A DNA stretch of 64,000 nt from DASUPK01 sp963795665 (GCA_963795665.1 CAWCIP010000005.1:372001-436000); one strand, 5' to 3'. Shown: positions 51,220 through 61,739, counted from the first letter of the stretch. Notes: generated by a model not told the origin, from the letters alone. Program-made: numbers and translations.

Positions 51220-52358
51220 CTACCCCCTTGTCTCGACCCGTCCGAGGACATGGGCCGGCTGACGCCTGGCATCCCGGAAGGAATCGTCGCGACCGCTTGC
51301 GGTCCGGCTCGGTGGCCTCCCCGTCGATGCGCGTCGACGCTCCCTTGCGAGCATCGGCGAGCATCATCGCGATGACCCTGTCGGTGGCCGCGGCGCTGTC
51401 GAACCCGTTCAGGCCGTTCACCCGACCGGTCTTCACCCGCTCGACGAAGTGATCGATCTGGGCGCTGTACTCCTCGCCTCGAAGGTAGAAGCCGACCGGC
51501 TCCGTGAGCTCGGTCGTGTAGCGCACGTTCCATCCCCGCTGATAGCCGGCGGGGATCGGGGCGGTACCTCTGAGGTAGACGCGGCACTCCTGACGGTCCG
51601 CGTAGATTCGCCCGGCGGTTCCCCAGACGGTGATCCGCGTGGTCATCTTCCGGTAGGACTCGTCCGACCAGTTGACCGCGACCTGCGCCGAGCTGCCGTC
51701 CGCATAGAAGAGGGTGCTGGAGACCTCGTCGTCGATCTCGCGGGAAAAGATCGAATTCAGGATCGTGGCCTCCAACGCCGATCGGCTGGCCGAGATACCA
51801 GGTCAGCAGGTTGATCGGGTGTGCGGCATAGTCGTAGAGGCTGCCGCCGCCTTCTGCCTTTCGACTCCGCCAGGTCCCGCCCTTTGGTTTCAGCACCACC
51901 GGGCCATACGCTTCGCCGAGGACGCTGGTGACGGCGCCGATCGCCTCGGCGTCGAGCAGGCTCTTGACCTCGCGGAAGCTGCCGACGAAGCGGTTGTGAT
52001 AGCCGACCTGGGTGACCACTCTTCGTCGGCGCGCGAGGTCGGCCAGGTGCTCGGCGTCCCGCGCGCTCAAGGTCAGCGGCTTCTCGCAGAAGACGGGCAG
52101 ATCCCGCTCGAGCGCGGAACGCACCATGTCCATGTGCGTGCGGGAGGGCGTTGCGATCAGCACCGCGTCGAGGTCGACGTCGCGGAGCATCGCCTCGTAG
52201 TTACCGTAGGCGGGCATTCCCGTGTACTTCTTGAGCACGCCGAGGACGTAGCTCGACGAGTCGCAGACCGCCGCAACCTCGACCTCGGGATGCGCGTTGG
52301 CGATCGCGAGGTGCGACACGCCCATCTTGCCGAGCCCGACGACCGCCAGCTTGATCAC
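51220..52358 (-). pseudogene. Gfo/Idh/MocA-type oxidoreductase, two frameshifts
   Basis: From a GTG, IKLAVVGLGKMGVSHLAIAN is the NAD motif, LIATPSRTHMDMVRSALERD and PVFCEKPLTLSARDAEHLAD include the EKP signature. The second half is in another frame near 51775 (EIDDEVSSTLFYADGSSAQV, YSAQIDHFVERVKTG). A third frame gives the final residues and a TAG just before the next gene. The enzyme would oxidise a sugar, typically at C3 of a UDP-sugar or a free sugar acid. Confidence 0.75.
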
Positions 52359-52515
52359 GTCGATCCCCGTCGCCGGCAAGCGACCGAGCCGTGGTGGCGG
52401 GATCTCCCGAACGGTTCTGCCCTCATGCCCAAACAACGTTGAAGCTCGGCGAGCGCTTCCACCTGGCTTGGCGCCGCCGAGGAAGACGACGCCCGCGACT
52501 CCCGTTGTTATCGAG

Positions 52516-54800
52516 ATGACGGTGCATCGATCAGCACGGCGCCGGCTCTACCTGGCCGTGATGGCGCTCAGCGCGCTGGTGGGGGCGGTTTGTGCGGGCT
52601 TCAACAGCGGTCTCGGTCCGTTCCCCCCGAACGGCGAGGGGAACGGGCTTCAGATCGCCACTGCCACGACACACGTGATGATCGACACACCCGCCTCGTC
52701 GGCGCCGCTTGCCTTTGCTCGTGCCCTGCCCCAGGACGTCGAGACATCAGTCAAGCACGCCGAGCTGCTGGGGCGGGTGGCGGTGAGTCGACCCGTGCTC
52801 GAGCGCGTCGCGCGGTACTGCCGGGTATCGCCAAACGCGATCTCAGGCCTGGCGCGGACCACCGCGAACGTGCCTCTCGCGTTGACGGAGCCCGACAGCG
52901 AGCGACGCGCGAGTCGAGATCCAGGGCTCGAGGTCTCGCTACCGCCTCGAGGTCCAGGGCCGACCAATACCGCCAGTCGTCGGCGCGCCGACGCCGGTCT
53001 TCGACGTCTATACCCAGGCGCCGTCGGCAGGGCAGGCAGAATGCCTTGCGAACGCCGTCGTGGTCGGCTTGCGCGGGTACCTGCGTACCCTGGCGGCTGA
53101 GGGCGGCGACGACCAGATCCGTCTACATCAGATCGGAGCCGCGCGTGGCGTGGTGGTCAATCAGCGCGCTCCGCTGGAGATCGCCGGCCTGACCCTCCTA
53201 TCCGTCTTCGCCCTGTCGTGCGCCCTCCTGCTGGGCCTGGTCCTTCTGCGCGATCGCCGATCGGCCGCGAACACGGCCGCGGGGACGGAGCCGCTGCCGC
53301 CGAGCAACGGGGCGCCGGATGGCGAGCGACGATCGTCGGGCTGGCTCGATCTTCTGCGTTCGCGGCTCGGTGCGCGCCACCCCAGGACCCCTGTGGATGA
53401 CCACTGGCCGCGGACCCGGCGTGGGCTGCCGTGGACGCTGGCGGGCTTCATCGCGCTCATCTGGTTGGTCCCCTTCAACACCTTGACGCTGAGTGTCTCC
53501 CTGCCGATCGATCTCTCGCTCGACCGGATCATGCTCCCTGTCGTCGCCATTTCCTGGGCGCTGGCCCTGATGGCGCATAGCACGGTTGCACCCCGTCTGC
53601 GGTTGACGTGGATCCACGCTGCTCTCGGAGTGTTCCTGATCATCGCCCTGCTCAGCGTGGTCCTTGACGCACGCTACCTCAACCAAACGCTGGAGCTGGA
53701 CCTCTCGCTGAAGAAGCTTCCGATCCTCGTCTCGTTTGTCGCCCTGTTCGTGATCACTGCGAGCGCGGTGAGGCGCGAGGAGGTGCCGGCGTTCTTGAGC
53801 TACACGCTGCTGCTCGCCGTGGTCTGCGCGCTCGGGATGATCTACGAGTACAGGTCCGAGCAGAATCTGTTCTGGAACCTGTCCGACAGCCTTTTCCGGG
53901 GCCCCTTCACCCTGGGCGGTCAGGTGGCGCCTGCCGATGCTGTCGACAGCATCGGCAGGCGGATCGTCCGCGGTCCAGGGGAGTCGCCGCTGGAAGCCGT
54001 CGCGATGCTCACCCTGGCGCTTCCGATCGCCCTCGTCCGCCTGATCGACGCCGGGAGCTGGCGAACGCGGATCATGTACGCACTCGCCGCCTGCCTGCTG
54101 GTGGCGGGGGTGTTTGCCACCGACCGCAAGAGCGCCCTTGTGGCCCCGGTCGCGGTCGTGCTGACGCTGGTCTACTTCCGCCGCGGCGCGCTGCTCAAGC
54201 TGGCTCCGCTGGGCCTCAGTCGTCCTGGTCATCGCGATGGTCCTGTCGCCGGGAGCGCTGAGTTCGATCGCCAACCAGTTCACCCGCTCGGACGCAACGG
54301 CGGTGGGCACCGTCAGCGACCGCACGTCCGACTACGACGCGATCCGTCCGGACGTCTGGAGCCATCTGGCCCTGGGCCGTGGCTACGGCAGCTATAACCA
54401 CGAGAGCTACAGGATCCTCGACTCAGAGATCCTCTCTCAGACGATCGAGACGGGCGTCATTGGTCTCGTAGCCTTCCTGTTGATTCCGCTGGTGGTGCTC
54501 GCGAGCGCACGAGGGGTGATCGCCTCCCGCGATCAGACAGCAGCCTCCGTCGGGCTGATCGGCGCGGCGATCGCCGTCGCATTCTTCATGTTCGCCACGA
54601 TGTTCGACGTACTCTCCTTTCCGCATGTGCCGTATGTCTTTCTGTACATGGCCGGACTCGTTGCGGTTGTGATCATCGAGCGGCGCGAGGAGAAAACGGC
54701 GCACTGGGCGTGGGGCGCCGCTCCGGGCGCAGTCGGCCGGGCCGATTCGCGCGATCCGGCTCGCCGATCCGCGAAAGACTCGCTGGTACCGATGCGTTAG
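52516..54800 (+). CDS. Wzz-like domain fused to an O-antigen ligase/polymerase, two frameshifts
   Basis: About 760 residues. The N-terminal 230 form a chain-length-determinant-like unit: TM1 (LYLAVMALSALVGAVCAGF), the motif TATTHVMIDTPAS, a periplasmic domain with FDVYTQAPSAGQAECLANAV and TM2 (IAGLTLLSVFALSCALLLGL). After a 60-residue linker about ten TM helices follow with the Wzy_C signature YDAIRPDVWSHLALGRGYGS and HESYRILDSEIL. Breaks are near 52912 and 54215. The first two parts are in different frames, but each is well conserved. It likely joins or ligates polysaccharide repeat units. Wzz and Wzy are normally separate proteins. Confidence 0.8.
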
Positions 54801-54805
54801 TCTGG

Positions 54806-55069
54806 GTGGGCCTGAGCCGCACGGTTGACATTGCGGACGTCAAGGCGGTAGTGGTCGAGATGCTTGGCGTACAGGAGCGCGCTGACGCGCTCGACGCTGC
54901 GACGCCCCTTTTCGGTTCCCTGCCGGAGCTCGATTCGATGGCCGTGCTCGAGCTCATCGTGGAGCTCGAGCGGCGCTTCGGGATCACGGTCGAGGACGAG
55001 GATGTCAGCGCCGACGCGTTCGAGACGATTGAGAGCCTCGCTGAGTTCGTCAACGCAAGGCTTCACTGA
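54806..55069 (+). CDS. Acyl carrier protein
   Basis: An 87-residue four-helix carrier protein. The phosphopantetheine site is Ser in LPELDSMAVLELIVELERRF (DSM in place of DSL). Acidic residues flank it as needed for synthase docking. It starts five bases after the ligase stop at a GTG. It does not belong to the fatty-acid synthase cluster. It likely carries an acyl group made by the AMP ligase at 60174 (inference). Confidence 0.86.
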   Translation: MGLSRTVDIADVKAVVVEMLGVQERADALDAATPLFGSLPELDSMAVLELIVELERRFGITVEDEDVSADAFETIESLAEFVNARLH

Positions 55070-55125
55070 CGTAAAACACGGGGCCGGATGGCCCGCCCGC
55101 AACTACGCGCCCGCGGGCAACGTTG

Positions 55126-55905
55126 GTGGGGCAGGTGACGCTCGGACGGCATATCCGCATGTTGTGGCGCCGGCGGCCATGGGTTGCCGCAAGCCTCGTG
55201 CTCTCCCTCCTGATGGGCGTTTGGAGCATGGTGCAGATCAGTGTGATCCCGCCGCGCCTGACGCCTCGCTCGCTGCAGATGGCGACCGCGACCACGCACG
55301 TGGTTGTGGACACGCCCCGGTCGTCGATTCTCGATTTGAGCCAGGACACGTACGTCCTGGAGGCGCTCAGGCAGCGCGCGATCGTGCTCGGGAACGTGCC
55401 CGCGCAGGGGGCCGTGCGGATGGCGATCGCGCGTCGAGCCCAAGTGCCGGTGGACTCGCTTCAGGTCACGCCTCCTCTGACCGCGACGCAGCCACGCGTT
55501 GTCGAGGGCTCGGCCAACCAGAAGCACGCGACCGACATCCTCGCGTCCACCGATCAGTACCGCATCAGCATTCAGACCAACCCGACGGTGCCGATGATGG
55601 ACATCTACTCGCAGGCGCCGACCGCGCAGAAAGCGGAGATCATGGCGAACGCAGTGGTGGACGAGCTGCGCGCCTACCTGGCACGTGTCGCCGTCGCCCA
55701 GCGAACCCCGGAGGCGGACCAGATCAGCCTCGTGCAGCTGGGGCGGGCCAATGGCGCGGTGATCAATGACGGCATCAAGTGGCAGGTGGGCCTGCTGGCT
55801 TTCGTGCTCACATTCTCAGTTGCATGCGCAACCGTGATCCTGTTCTCGCGTGTGAGGGAGGGATGGCGGACGGCGGAGCTCTCCGAGCGGGCAGCCAGAG
55901 GCTGA
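55126..55905 (+). CDS. Wzz-like membrane protein (paralog B)
   Basis: A 259-residue protein with TM1 (RRPWVAASLVLSLLMGVWSM), periplasmic part and TM2 (WQVGLLAFVLTFSVACATVI). The motif TATTHVVVDTPRSS is nearly the same as in the fused ligase; MMDIYSQAPTAQKAEIMANA and VVDELRAYLARV match its second signature. This is the plan of polysaccharide co-polymerases, but there is no cytoplasmic kinase domain. GTG start chosen; TTG one codon earlier is possible. Confidence 0.75.
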   Translation: MGQVTLGRHIRMLWRRRPWVAASLVLSLLMGVWSMVQISVIPPRLTPRSLQMATATTHVVVDTPRSSILDLSQDTYVLEALRQRAIVLGNVPAQGAVRMAIARRAQVPVDSLQVTPPLTATQPRVVEGSANQKHATDILASTDQYRISIQTNPTVPMMDIYSQAPTAQKAEIMANAVVDELRAYLARVAVAQRTPEADQISLVQLGRANGAVINDGIKWQVGLLAFVLTFSVACATVILFSRVREGWRTAELSERAARG

Positions 55906-55917
55906 TCGGACTCGGGC

Positions 55918-56637
55918 ATGGATTCTTTGGCCTTCCCGCGGGCACTGTGGCGGCGACGAATCTTCGTCTCGCTCGGGGCCGTGTTGGCGATCGCGGCCGC
56001 CGCCAAGTTCGCGGCGGGCACCGGGGGCGGCCGTGCGCGCGCCGAGGTTCGTGTGCTGCTCGACACCCCGCAGTCGCAGCTCACCAACGCGGACCCTGCC
56101 CGGGTGGAGAGCCTGCCGTGGAGGGCGACCCTGCTGTCCCAGCTCCTGGGCACCGAGCCGGCGAGGCGGCAACTCGCTCGCGAGGCGGGGATTCCCGCGC
56201 ACCAGCTCGCCGTGGTCAACTCGGACCTGGCCACGCCGGCAGTGCCGGCACCCCTGCCCGTGGCAGCGGCAAATGCCGCGGCCAGCCCCCCCGAGCTCTA
56301 TCTGCTATCCGTTCACAGCGATCCCACGATCCCGTTGATCTCGCTCGAGGCGCAGGCGCCGGACCGCGGAGCAGCTGCACGGCTCGCCGAGGCGGCGGCT
56401 CACGCCTTGAGGATCAGTGCCGCACCCGCTGACACGCCGGAGGCCCGGAGCTTCATCGCCGAGCCCCTCGCCCCGATCAAGACTCGGAGCCTCGGAGCCG
56501 GTCACCGTACCCTTCTGGCGCTCGGAGTGGTGATCGTCCTATTCGGCCTGTGCTGCGCGGGGGTCGCGCTGTTCTCTGCGATCGCGCGCTCAATGCGCCT
56601 GGCCGAGACGAAACCGGCGCCGCGGCCGACCAAGTGA
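55918..56637 (+). CDS. Wzz-like membrane protein (paralog C)
   Basis: A 239-residue protein: TM1 (RRRIFVSLGAVLAIAAAAKF), the motif EVRVLLDTPQSQ, the second motif IPLISLEAQAPDRGAAARLA, and TM2 (LLALGVVIVLFGLCCAGVAL). It is 13 bases after paralog B and shares its layout, with a lower sequence similarity. Short cytoplasmic tails at both ends. Likely works with B and the fused ligase in polymer export or length control. Confidence 0.75.
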   Translation: MDSLAFPRALWRRRIFVSLGAVLAIAAAAKFAAGTGGGRARAEVRVLLDTPQSQLTNADPARVESLPWRATLLSQLLGTEPARRQLAREAGIPAHQLAVVNSDLATPAVPAPLPVAAANAAASPPELYLLSVHSDPTIPLISLEAQAPDRGAAARLAEAAAHALRISAAPADTPEARSFIAEPLAPIKTRSLGAGHRTLLALGVVIVLFGLCCAGVALFSAIARSMRLAETKPAPRPTK

Positions 56638-56723
56638 GCGGACTCGCTCGCAGCCGGGTCAGGCCTACGATCCCTCCGCGCCGCCGGACGAAGATCGGTA
56701 CTCGAGACGGCTCATACGGGTTG

Positions 56724-57653
56724 TCAGTTGCCCGTCCCCGTGCAGCGCTGGGAACGGACGGTTTTGGCGACCTTGTACTTCGACGTGATCTTGACTATGT
56801 GAGCGTTCCAGTTCGGCAGCACCGCCGAGCACTTGACGTCGACTGGCTCGTAGACCCACGAGCCGGCGACGATATTGAGACCCGAGACGCTGCCGGGGAC
56901 CCCGAGGCGGAAGGGATAGCCGCCGCCCATGACGAGGAGGCGCTCGACCCTGGCGCTCGTGTTCCCCTGGTCCGAGGGCACGAAGAAGGGCGCCGTCCCG
57001 CAATTTGCTCGGCGGAAGTCGATCGTCATGTTGGTGACCGTCAACGCCGATCCGTCGTAGCCCTGGATGCCGTCTGCGTGCAGGTCGCAGCGACCCGGCG
57101 GAATGACGATCTTCACGAACGAGTTCTTGATCCGGACCGGGCCGCAGCCCGCCGATAGACCGCCGTCTCGGAATCCCTCCGCGCGCCGCCAGATCTTCAC
57201 CCGGCGGGCGGTGTAGCCGCCGTAGCTGACCGCCCCCTCGGACTCGACGACGGAGCCCTGTCCCGGCGGGGGCTCGAGCGTCGTGCGCTCGATGACGAGA
57301 CCGTTGCTGCAGGGGCGCCCGGCGTTGTTGTTGATCTGGCCGCCCTGAAGCTTGACGCGCCGGATGGTCACATTCGGGGCGTCGACCAAGAGGTCCGCGT
57401 TCCGGAGCAGCAGGTCGTGCACCACGGCCCCCGGCTGCGTCACGTGCAGGTCGGCGTTCCGGGTCCGGGCCGGCTTCCAGCCCGTCGGTACGCCTGTGCT
57501 CGCGGGGCTCGGGAAGCGCTTGCCCGGGTGACTCGAGTGGGCCCGCGGATTCGGCCCATTAGGGACCTCGATCCGATCGTTGGAGCCGTTCGATGCCTGG
57601 ACCGCTCCCCAGAGAGACGCGAGTACGACGATCGGCAGCACCCAACTCGACAT
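56724..57653 (-). CDS. Secreted right-handed beta-helix protein
   Basis: A 309-residue exported protein. Signal peptide SSWVLPIVVLASLWGAVQAS, a Pro/Ser-rich linker, then parallel beta-helix coils: HDLLLRNADLLVDAPNVTIR, KLQGGQINNNAGRPCSNGLV, VTNMTIDFRRANCGTAPFFV. Six or more cysteines may stabilise it. The fold is that of pectate lyases, epimerases and some polysaccharide-binding proteins. It could cleave or hold the exported polymer. No catalytic set was recognised. Convergent with paralog C. Confidence 0.75.
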   Translation of the reverse strand: MSSWVLPIVVLASLWGAVQASNGSNDRIEVPNGPNPRAHSSHPGKRFPSPASTGVPTGWKPARTRNADLHVTQPGAVVHDLLLRNADLLVDAPNVTIRRVKLQGGQINNNAGRPCSNGLVIERTTLEPPPGQGSVVESEGAVSYGGYTARRVKIWRRAEGFRDGGLSAGCGPVRIKNSFVKIVIPPGRCDLHADGIQGYDGSALTVTNMTIDFRRANCGTAPFFVPSDQGNTSARVERLLVMGGGYPFRLGVPGSVSGLNIVAGSWVYEPVDVKCSAVLPNWNAHIVKITSKYKVAKTVRSQRCTGTGN

Positions 57654-57793
57654 CGAAAGCCTCCGGGTCTCACGGCTGCGGCTCAGCCCGTTCTCGATTG
57701 CCCCCCGCCTCGCCGGCGTCGAGACCGAGGCCGACGGCTGCACGCCACTATAGCCCCGCCGGCTATCCGGCGAGCGGAAGTCGATCCCCCTCG

Positions 57794-58954
57794 TCAGGCT
57801 CGTGCGGTCGGCTGGTAGTAGTCGTCTCGCCGAAGCACGCTCGCGACGGCGCGCAGCTGGACGACGGCCTTCCAGCCCAGATACCAGGGGGCCACCAGCA
57901 GGGAGAGCCAGGTACGGAGGCCGGCTCTCGCCTGGATCAAACCGGTGACGATGACGAGGGCGAGCCCGAGCAAGCCGGCTCCGAATACCGCTGCCAGCGG
58001 CCAGGCGTGGGCCAACCCGGCGAGCGCGATCCCTGCCACCAGGGAGAGCACGGCGAGCGCGAACGGCGGGGTGGCCAGAAACCATGCGGCCTCGAGACAG
58101 GCGGCGTCTCGGCGATGCACCGCGCGCTTCAGCAGCCGTGGCAGATATGCGCGCGCCGCCGCCATCCGCCCGGCTTCGTAGCGAACCTTCTGTCCACCGA
58201 ACGTGCTCCAGGTGTTGGCGCCCTCCGAGCGCAGCCGCGCACCGTCGACATGCCGGCAGCGACTCCCGTCGAGCAGCAGATCGAGAGTGAAGACGAGGTC
58301 CTCGGAGGCCGGCGCGCGGAAGCGATGAGCCAGGGCCAGCCGGCGGCGGATCGCCATCCCGGTGCCCCGCAGCCGCACCGGCAAACCCAGCCGGTCGCGA
58401 CCCCGCGGCAGCGTGATCCCCTGCAGGGCGAACGCGGCGAGCGAGGCCTCGGTGGCCAGCGTCCGACCGCGCCCGCCCTCACTGCGCGCCTGCACCGCTG
58501 CTGTCCCCCCGGCCAGGGCTCGCTCGCAGGCCCCGAAGAATCCGGGCGCGATCACGGAATCAGCGTCCAGCATCACCACCGCGTCCCAGTCGAGAGCGCG
58601 CGCGTGCTCGAGTCCTGCCTGGCGGGCGGCGGCTCGGCCCGGCTCATCTCCGGGCTCGCGTGCGAGCACGGACGCCCCGAACCGGCGGGCAACCCTCGCA
58701 GTCGAGTCCGTGCAGCGATCCGCGACCACCAGCACCATGTCGTCAGGCCGAGCGTCGGCGTAGATGGCCTCGAGGCAGCGGCCGATCACCGGGGCTTCGT
58801 TGTGTGCAGGCACGAGGACGAGGAAGCAGAGCTCCTCGTGGGCTTGGGATCCAGGTTCACGGTAGGCGAGCGAGGCGAGCGCCAGCAGACCGAGATGCCC
58901 GGCGGCGGCGAGGCCGGGAAGGCCGAGCGCAACTGCAACGACGACCAGCAACAT
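57794..58954 (-). CDS. Membrane GT2 glycosyltransferase
   Basis: A 386-residue processive-type GT2. N-terminal helix, then LCFLVLVPAHNEAPVIGRCL, VLVVADRCTDSTARVARRFG, VVMLDADSVIAPGFFGACER (DxD) and a C-terminal group of three helices (FALAVLSLVAGIALAGLAHA, WPLAAVFGAGLLGLALVIVT). SEDLVFTLDLLLDG holds the general-base region. The ATG lies three bases after the decarboxylase stop. It adds or polymerises sugars on the membrane. Confidence 0.85.
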   Translation of the reverse strand: MLLVVVAVALGLPGLAAAGHLGLLALASLAYREPGSQAHEELCFLVLVPAHNEAPVIGRCLEAIYADARPDDMVLVVADRCTDSTARVARRFGASVLAREPGDEPGRAAARQAGLEHARALDWDAVVMLDADSVIAPGFFGACERALAGGTAAVQARSEGGRGRTLATEASLAAFALQGITLPRGRDRLGLPVRLRGTGMAIRRRLALAHRFRAPASEDLVFTLDLLLDGSRCRHVDGARLRSEGANTWSTFGGQKVRYEAGRMAAARAYLPRLLKRAVHRRDAACLEAAWFLATPPFALAVLSLVAGIALAGLAHAWPLAAVFGAGLLGLALVIVTGLIQARAGLRTWLSLLVAPWYLGWKAVVQLRAVASVLRRDDYYQPTARA

Positions 58955-58956
58955 GG

Positions 58957-60177
58957 CTAGACGAGCACCTCGGCGGGCGTTGGATGGCTGAGGAAGGCGG
59001 TCGGGCTGGCGGTGAGCCCGTAGGCGCCCGCCTGGAGGATGACGACCAGGTCGCCGATCTCGGCCCTGGGTAGGGCGACGTCGTCGGCGAGCAGGTCGAG
59101 CGGCGTGCACAGGCAGCCGACGATGCTGACGACCTCCGCGTCCCCGTCGACGGCAGGGTTGCCGATCGCGACCGGGTAGTTGCGTCGGATCACCTGGCCG
59201 AAGTTCCCCGAGGCCGCGAGCTGGTGGTGCAGACCGCCGTCGACGATCAGGAATGTCTTGCCGCGCGACTCCTTGCGATCGACGATCCGAGTTACGTAAA
59301 CGCCGCACTCGCCGACGATGTAGCGGCCGAGTTCGATCACCACCCGCGCGTCAGGAAGATTGGGGCGTATCGCATCGGCCATCAAGCCCGAGAGGTTGTC
59401 ACCGATCGCGGCGAGATCGAGTGGCTCGTCGCGCTCGAAGTAGGGGATGCCGAAGCCGCCGCCGATATTCAGGTAGCGGATCGGTGCCGGTGCGCTCTCG
59501 GCGAGCCGCAAGGCGAGCGCGACCGTCGCGCGCTGCGCCTCGCAGAGGATCTCTGCATTCAGATTCTGCGAGCCGGCGAAGATGTGAAATCCAAGCAGCT
59601 CCAGATCTCCGACGGCCAAGGTGTTGAGCAGGGCGGGCACTCGCTCTGCGTCGACGCCGAACTGCTGCGCCCCACCGCCCATGCGCATCCCGGAGCCCTT
59701 GACTCGGAAATCGGGATTGACACGCACTGCGACGCGGGGCCTGATCCCGAGGCGCTCGGCGATCTGTGCTACCCGTGCTGCCTCGGTCTCGGACTCGATC
59801 TCGATCGTCACGCCAGCGGCGATCGCCTGACCGAGCTCGGCGGGCGTCTTGCCGGGACCGGCAAAGCTCACCTGGGAAGCCGAGATCGGCGTGTCGAGCG
59901 CCACCTTCATCTCCCCGCCGGAGGCGACGTCGAACGAGTCGACAAGCGCGCTCAGCTGCTGAACTATGGCCGGCATCGGGTTCGCCTTGACCGCGTATCC
60001 GAGCTCGACGCCGGTCGGCAGGGTCGATCTCAGCAACGCCATGCGTTCCATCAACAGCGTGCGGTCGTAGGCGAAGAATGGCGTCGAACCAACGCGCTCG
60101 ACGAGGCGGTCGAGCGGGACCCCGCCCACCTCTTGGCAAACCTTCGGACCCGTCGCGGTCGTCAGCACCTCCGTCAT
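58957..60177 (-). CDS. PLP-dependent decarboxylase (Orn/DAP/Arg group, exosortase-A-locus type)
   Basis: A 406-residue fold-type III PLP enzyme. The PLP lysine is in LGYAVKANPMPAIVQQLSAL; GGGFGIPYFERDE is the phosphate loop; ELGRYIVGECGVYVTRIVDR and CLCTPLDLLADDVALPRAEI are the active-site face, with Cys in CLCT. The C-terminus QAGAYGLTASPTAFLSHPTP matches the decarboxylase that accompanies exosortase-A loci. The substrate is a diamino acid or a carrier-bound amino acid. It overlaps the ligase stop (ATGA) and precedes a GT2 gene. Confidence 0.88.
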   Translation of the reverse strand: MTEVLTTATGPKVCQEVGGVPLDRLVERVGSTPFFAYDRTLLMERMALLRSTLPTGVELGYAVKANPMPAIVQQLSALVDSFDVASGGEMKVALDTPISASQVSFAGPGKTPAELGQAIAAGVTIEIESETEAARVAQIAERLGIRPRVAVRVNPDFRVKGSGMRMGGGAQQFGVDAERVPALLNTLAVGDLELLGFHIFAGSQNLNAEILCEAQRATVALALRLAESAPAPIRYLNIGGGFGIPYFERDEPLDLAAIGDNLSGLMADAIRPNLPDARVVIELGRYIVGECGVYVTRIVDRKESRGKTFLIVDGGLHHQLAASGNFGQVIRRNYPVAIGNPAVDGDAEVVSIVGCLCTPLDLLADDVALPRAEIGDLVVILQAGAYGLTASPTAFLSHPTPAEVLV

Positions 60178-61739
60178 TGCCCAGTCAGCTGCTCCCGGAT
60201 CAGGTTGCGATCGAACTTGTTGTTGGGCGAGCGGGGAAGCGAGGTTCGAATTACGACCCGTTGCGGCACCATGTAGAGGGGGAGCTGCTGGCGCAACTCC
60301 TCGAGCAGCTCGTCGGGATCGAGTCGCCCGTCGGCCGGACTCGCGGCGAGCACGATGTGCTGTCCGAGGCGATCGTCATCGACGCCCAGTGCCACCGCGT
60401 CGGCGACCAGCCCGGTGGCAAAGGCGACCTCTTCGATCTCGGTCGGGCTGACGCGGTAGCCCGAGGTCTTGATCATCTCGTCTTTGCGGCCGACGAAGTA
60501 GAGGAAGCCCTCCTCGTCGCGCTTGACTAGGTCGCCCGAGAAGACCGCAGTCTCGGTCGTGCAGATGGCGCCGTCTCTCCCCGGGACCGGCCTGAACCGT
60601 GCCGCTGTGCGCTCCGGATCGTTCCAGTACCCCATCGCGACGAGCGCTCCGCGGTGGACGAGCTCGCCCTCCTCGCCTGGGTCGCAGGCCGAGCCGTTAT
60701 CGCGAACGACGAGGATCTCGGCGTTGGGAATTGCCTTGCCGATCGAGTCGGGCCGACGGTCGACTTCCGCAGGGTCGAGGTAGGTCGAACGGAAGGCTTC
60801 GGTGAGCCCATACATCAAGTACGGCTCGGCCAGCGGAAATATCGCCCGAAGCTTGCCGAGCGTCGCTTTCGGCATTCGGCCGCCAGTGTTGGCGAAATAG
60901 CGCATGCCCCTCGTCGCGTCGTGAGGCCATGTCTGGTCGGCGAGCTGAGTCCACAGCGGCGGTACGCAGGTGAGCCCGGTCACCCCGTGCTTGGCACACA
61001 GCCGGACTACGTCGCCCGGCAGCAGGTAGTTGACGAGTACGACATGGGCACCGACCGCGAACCCGGTCGTGAGCTGGCTGAACCCGGCGTCGAAGCTGAG
61101 CGGCAGCACCGCGAGAATGACGTCGTCCTCGTGGTTGCCGAGGTACTGGCTGACGCTCCGGCAGCCGACGAGCAGGTTGCGGTGCGAGAGCACCACCCCC
61201 TTCGGCTGGCCGGTGCTGCCGGACGTGTAGAGGATCGCCGCCATCTCGACGTCGATCAGGTTCGGCTCCGGAGGGTGATCGACGCCGCGGAACTCGCCCC
61301 AGCCGTACCGGGCGTAGGAGCGCATCAGCACAGGGTCCGGGGCGCCGCCCACCACGATCACGTGCTCGACCGAAGGGCAGTTGCGCAGCTCGTCGTCGAG
61401 CATCTCGAGCCGCTCCGCGGAGGTCACCAGCACGCGAACACCGCAGTCGCGGAGGATGTAGCCGACCTGGTGCGCGCGCAGAAGGGGGTTAATGGGGACG
61501 AAGACGCCGGCAGCGGCTGAGGCTCCGAAGACCGAGACAACGCTCTCGATCCGCTTGTCGAGGTAGACGGCCACCCGTTCGCCGCGCCGGAGGCCGATCT
61601 GCTTCAGCCCCGCGGCGAAAGCGAGCACGTCGTCCCAGAGTTCGGCATAGGTCGCCGTGGTCTCCTTGAACGTCAGCGCCGGCGCGCGCGGTCGGACGCC
61701 GGCCATGTCGGCGAGGAGGTGATGGACTTGCGTGTGCAT
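60174..61739 (-). CDS. AMP-dependent acyl ligase (exosortase-A-locus type)
   Basis: A 521-residue ANL enzyme. P-loop ILYTSGSTGQPKGVVLSHRN, A5 LMYGLTEAFRSTYLDPAEVD, A8 GRKDEMIKTSGYRVSPTEIE and the final LPRSPNNKFDRNLIREQLTG with the catalytic Lys. The sequence is close in plan to the acyl-CoA ligase of exosortase-A loci. It probably adenylates an acid and loads it on the carrier protein at 54806. The ATG of MHTQVHH is the best start. The decarboxylase gene overlaps its stop. Confidence 0.88.
   Translation of the reverse strand: MHTQVHHLLADMAGVRPRAPALTFKETTATYAELWDDVLAFAAGLKQIGLRRGERVAVYLDKRIESVVSVFGASAAAGVFVPINPLLRAHQVGYILRDCGVRVLVTSAERLEMLDDELRNCPSVEHVIVVGGAPDPVLMRSYARYGWGEFRGVDHPPEPNLIDVEMAAILYTSGSTGQPKGVVLSHRNLLVGCRSVSQYLGNHEDDVILAVLPLSFDAGFSQLTTGFAVGAHVVLVNYLLPGDVVRLCAKHGVTGLTCVPPLWTQLADQTWPHDATRGMRYFANTGGRMPKATLGKLRAIFPLAEPYLMYGLTEAFRSTYLDPAEVDRRPDSIGKAIPNAEILVVRDNGSACDPGEEGELVHRGALVAMGYWNDPERTAARFRPVPGRDGAICTTETAVFSGDLVKRDEEGFLYFVGRKDEMIKTSGYRVSPTEIEEVAFATGLVADAVALGVDDDRLGQHIVLAASPADGRLDPDELLEELRQQLPLYMVPQRVVIRTSLPRSPNNKFDRNLIREQLTGQ

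Noticed and set aside
39200..52400. A transposon or integrase explaining the fragments and decay
   Set aside because: No transposase, integrase, resolvase or terminal inverted repeats were found; the fragments are pieces of local genes.
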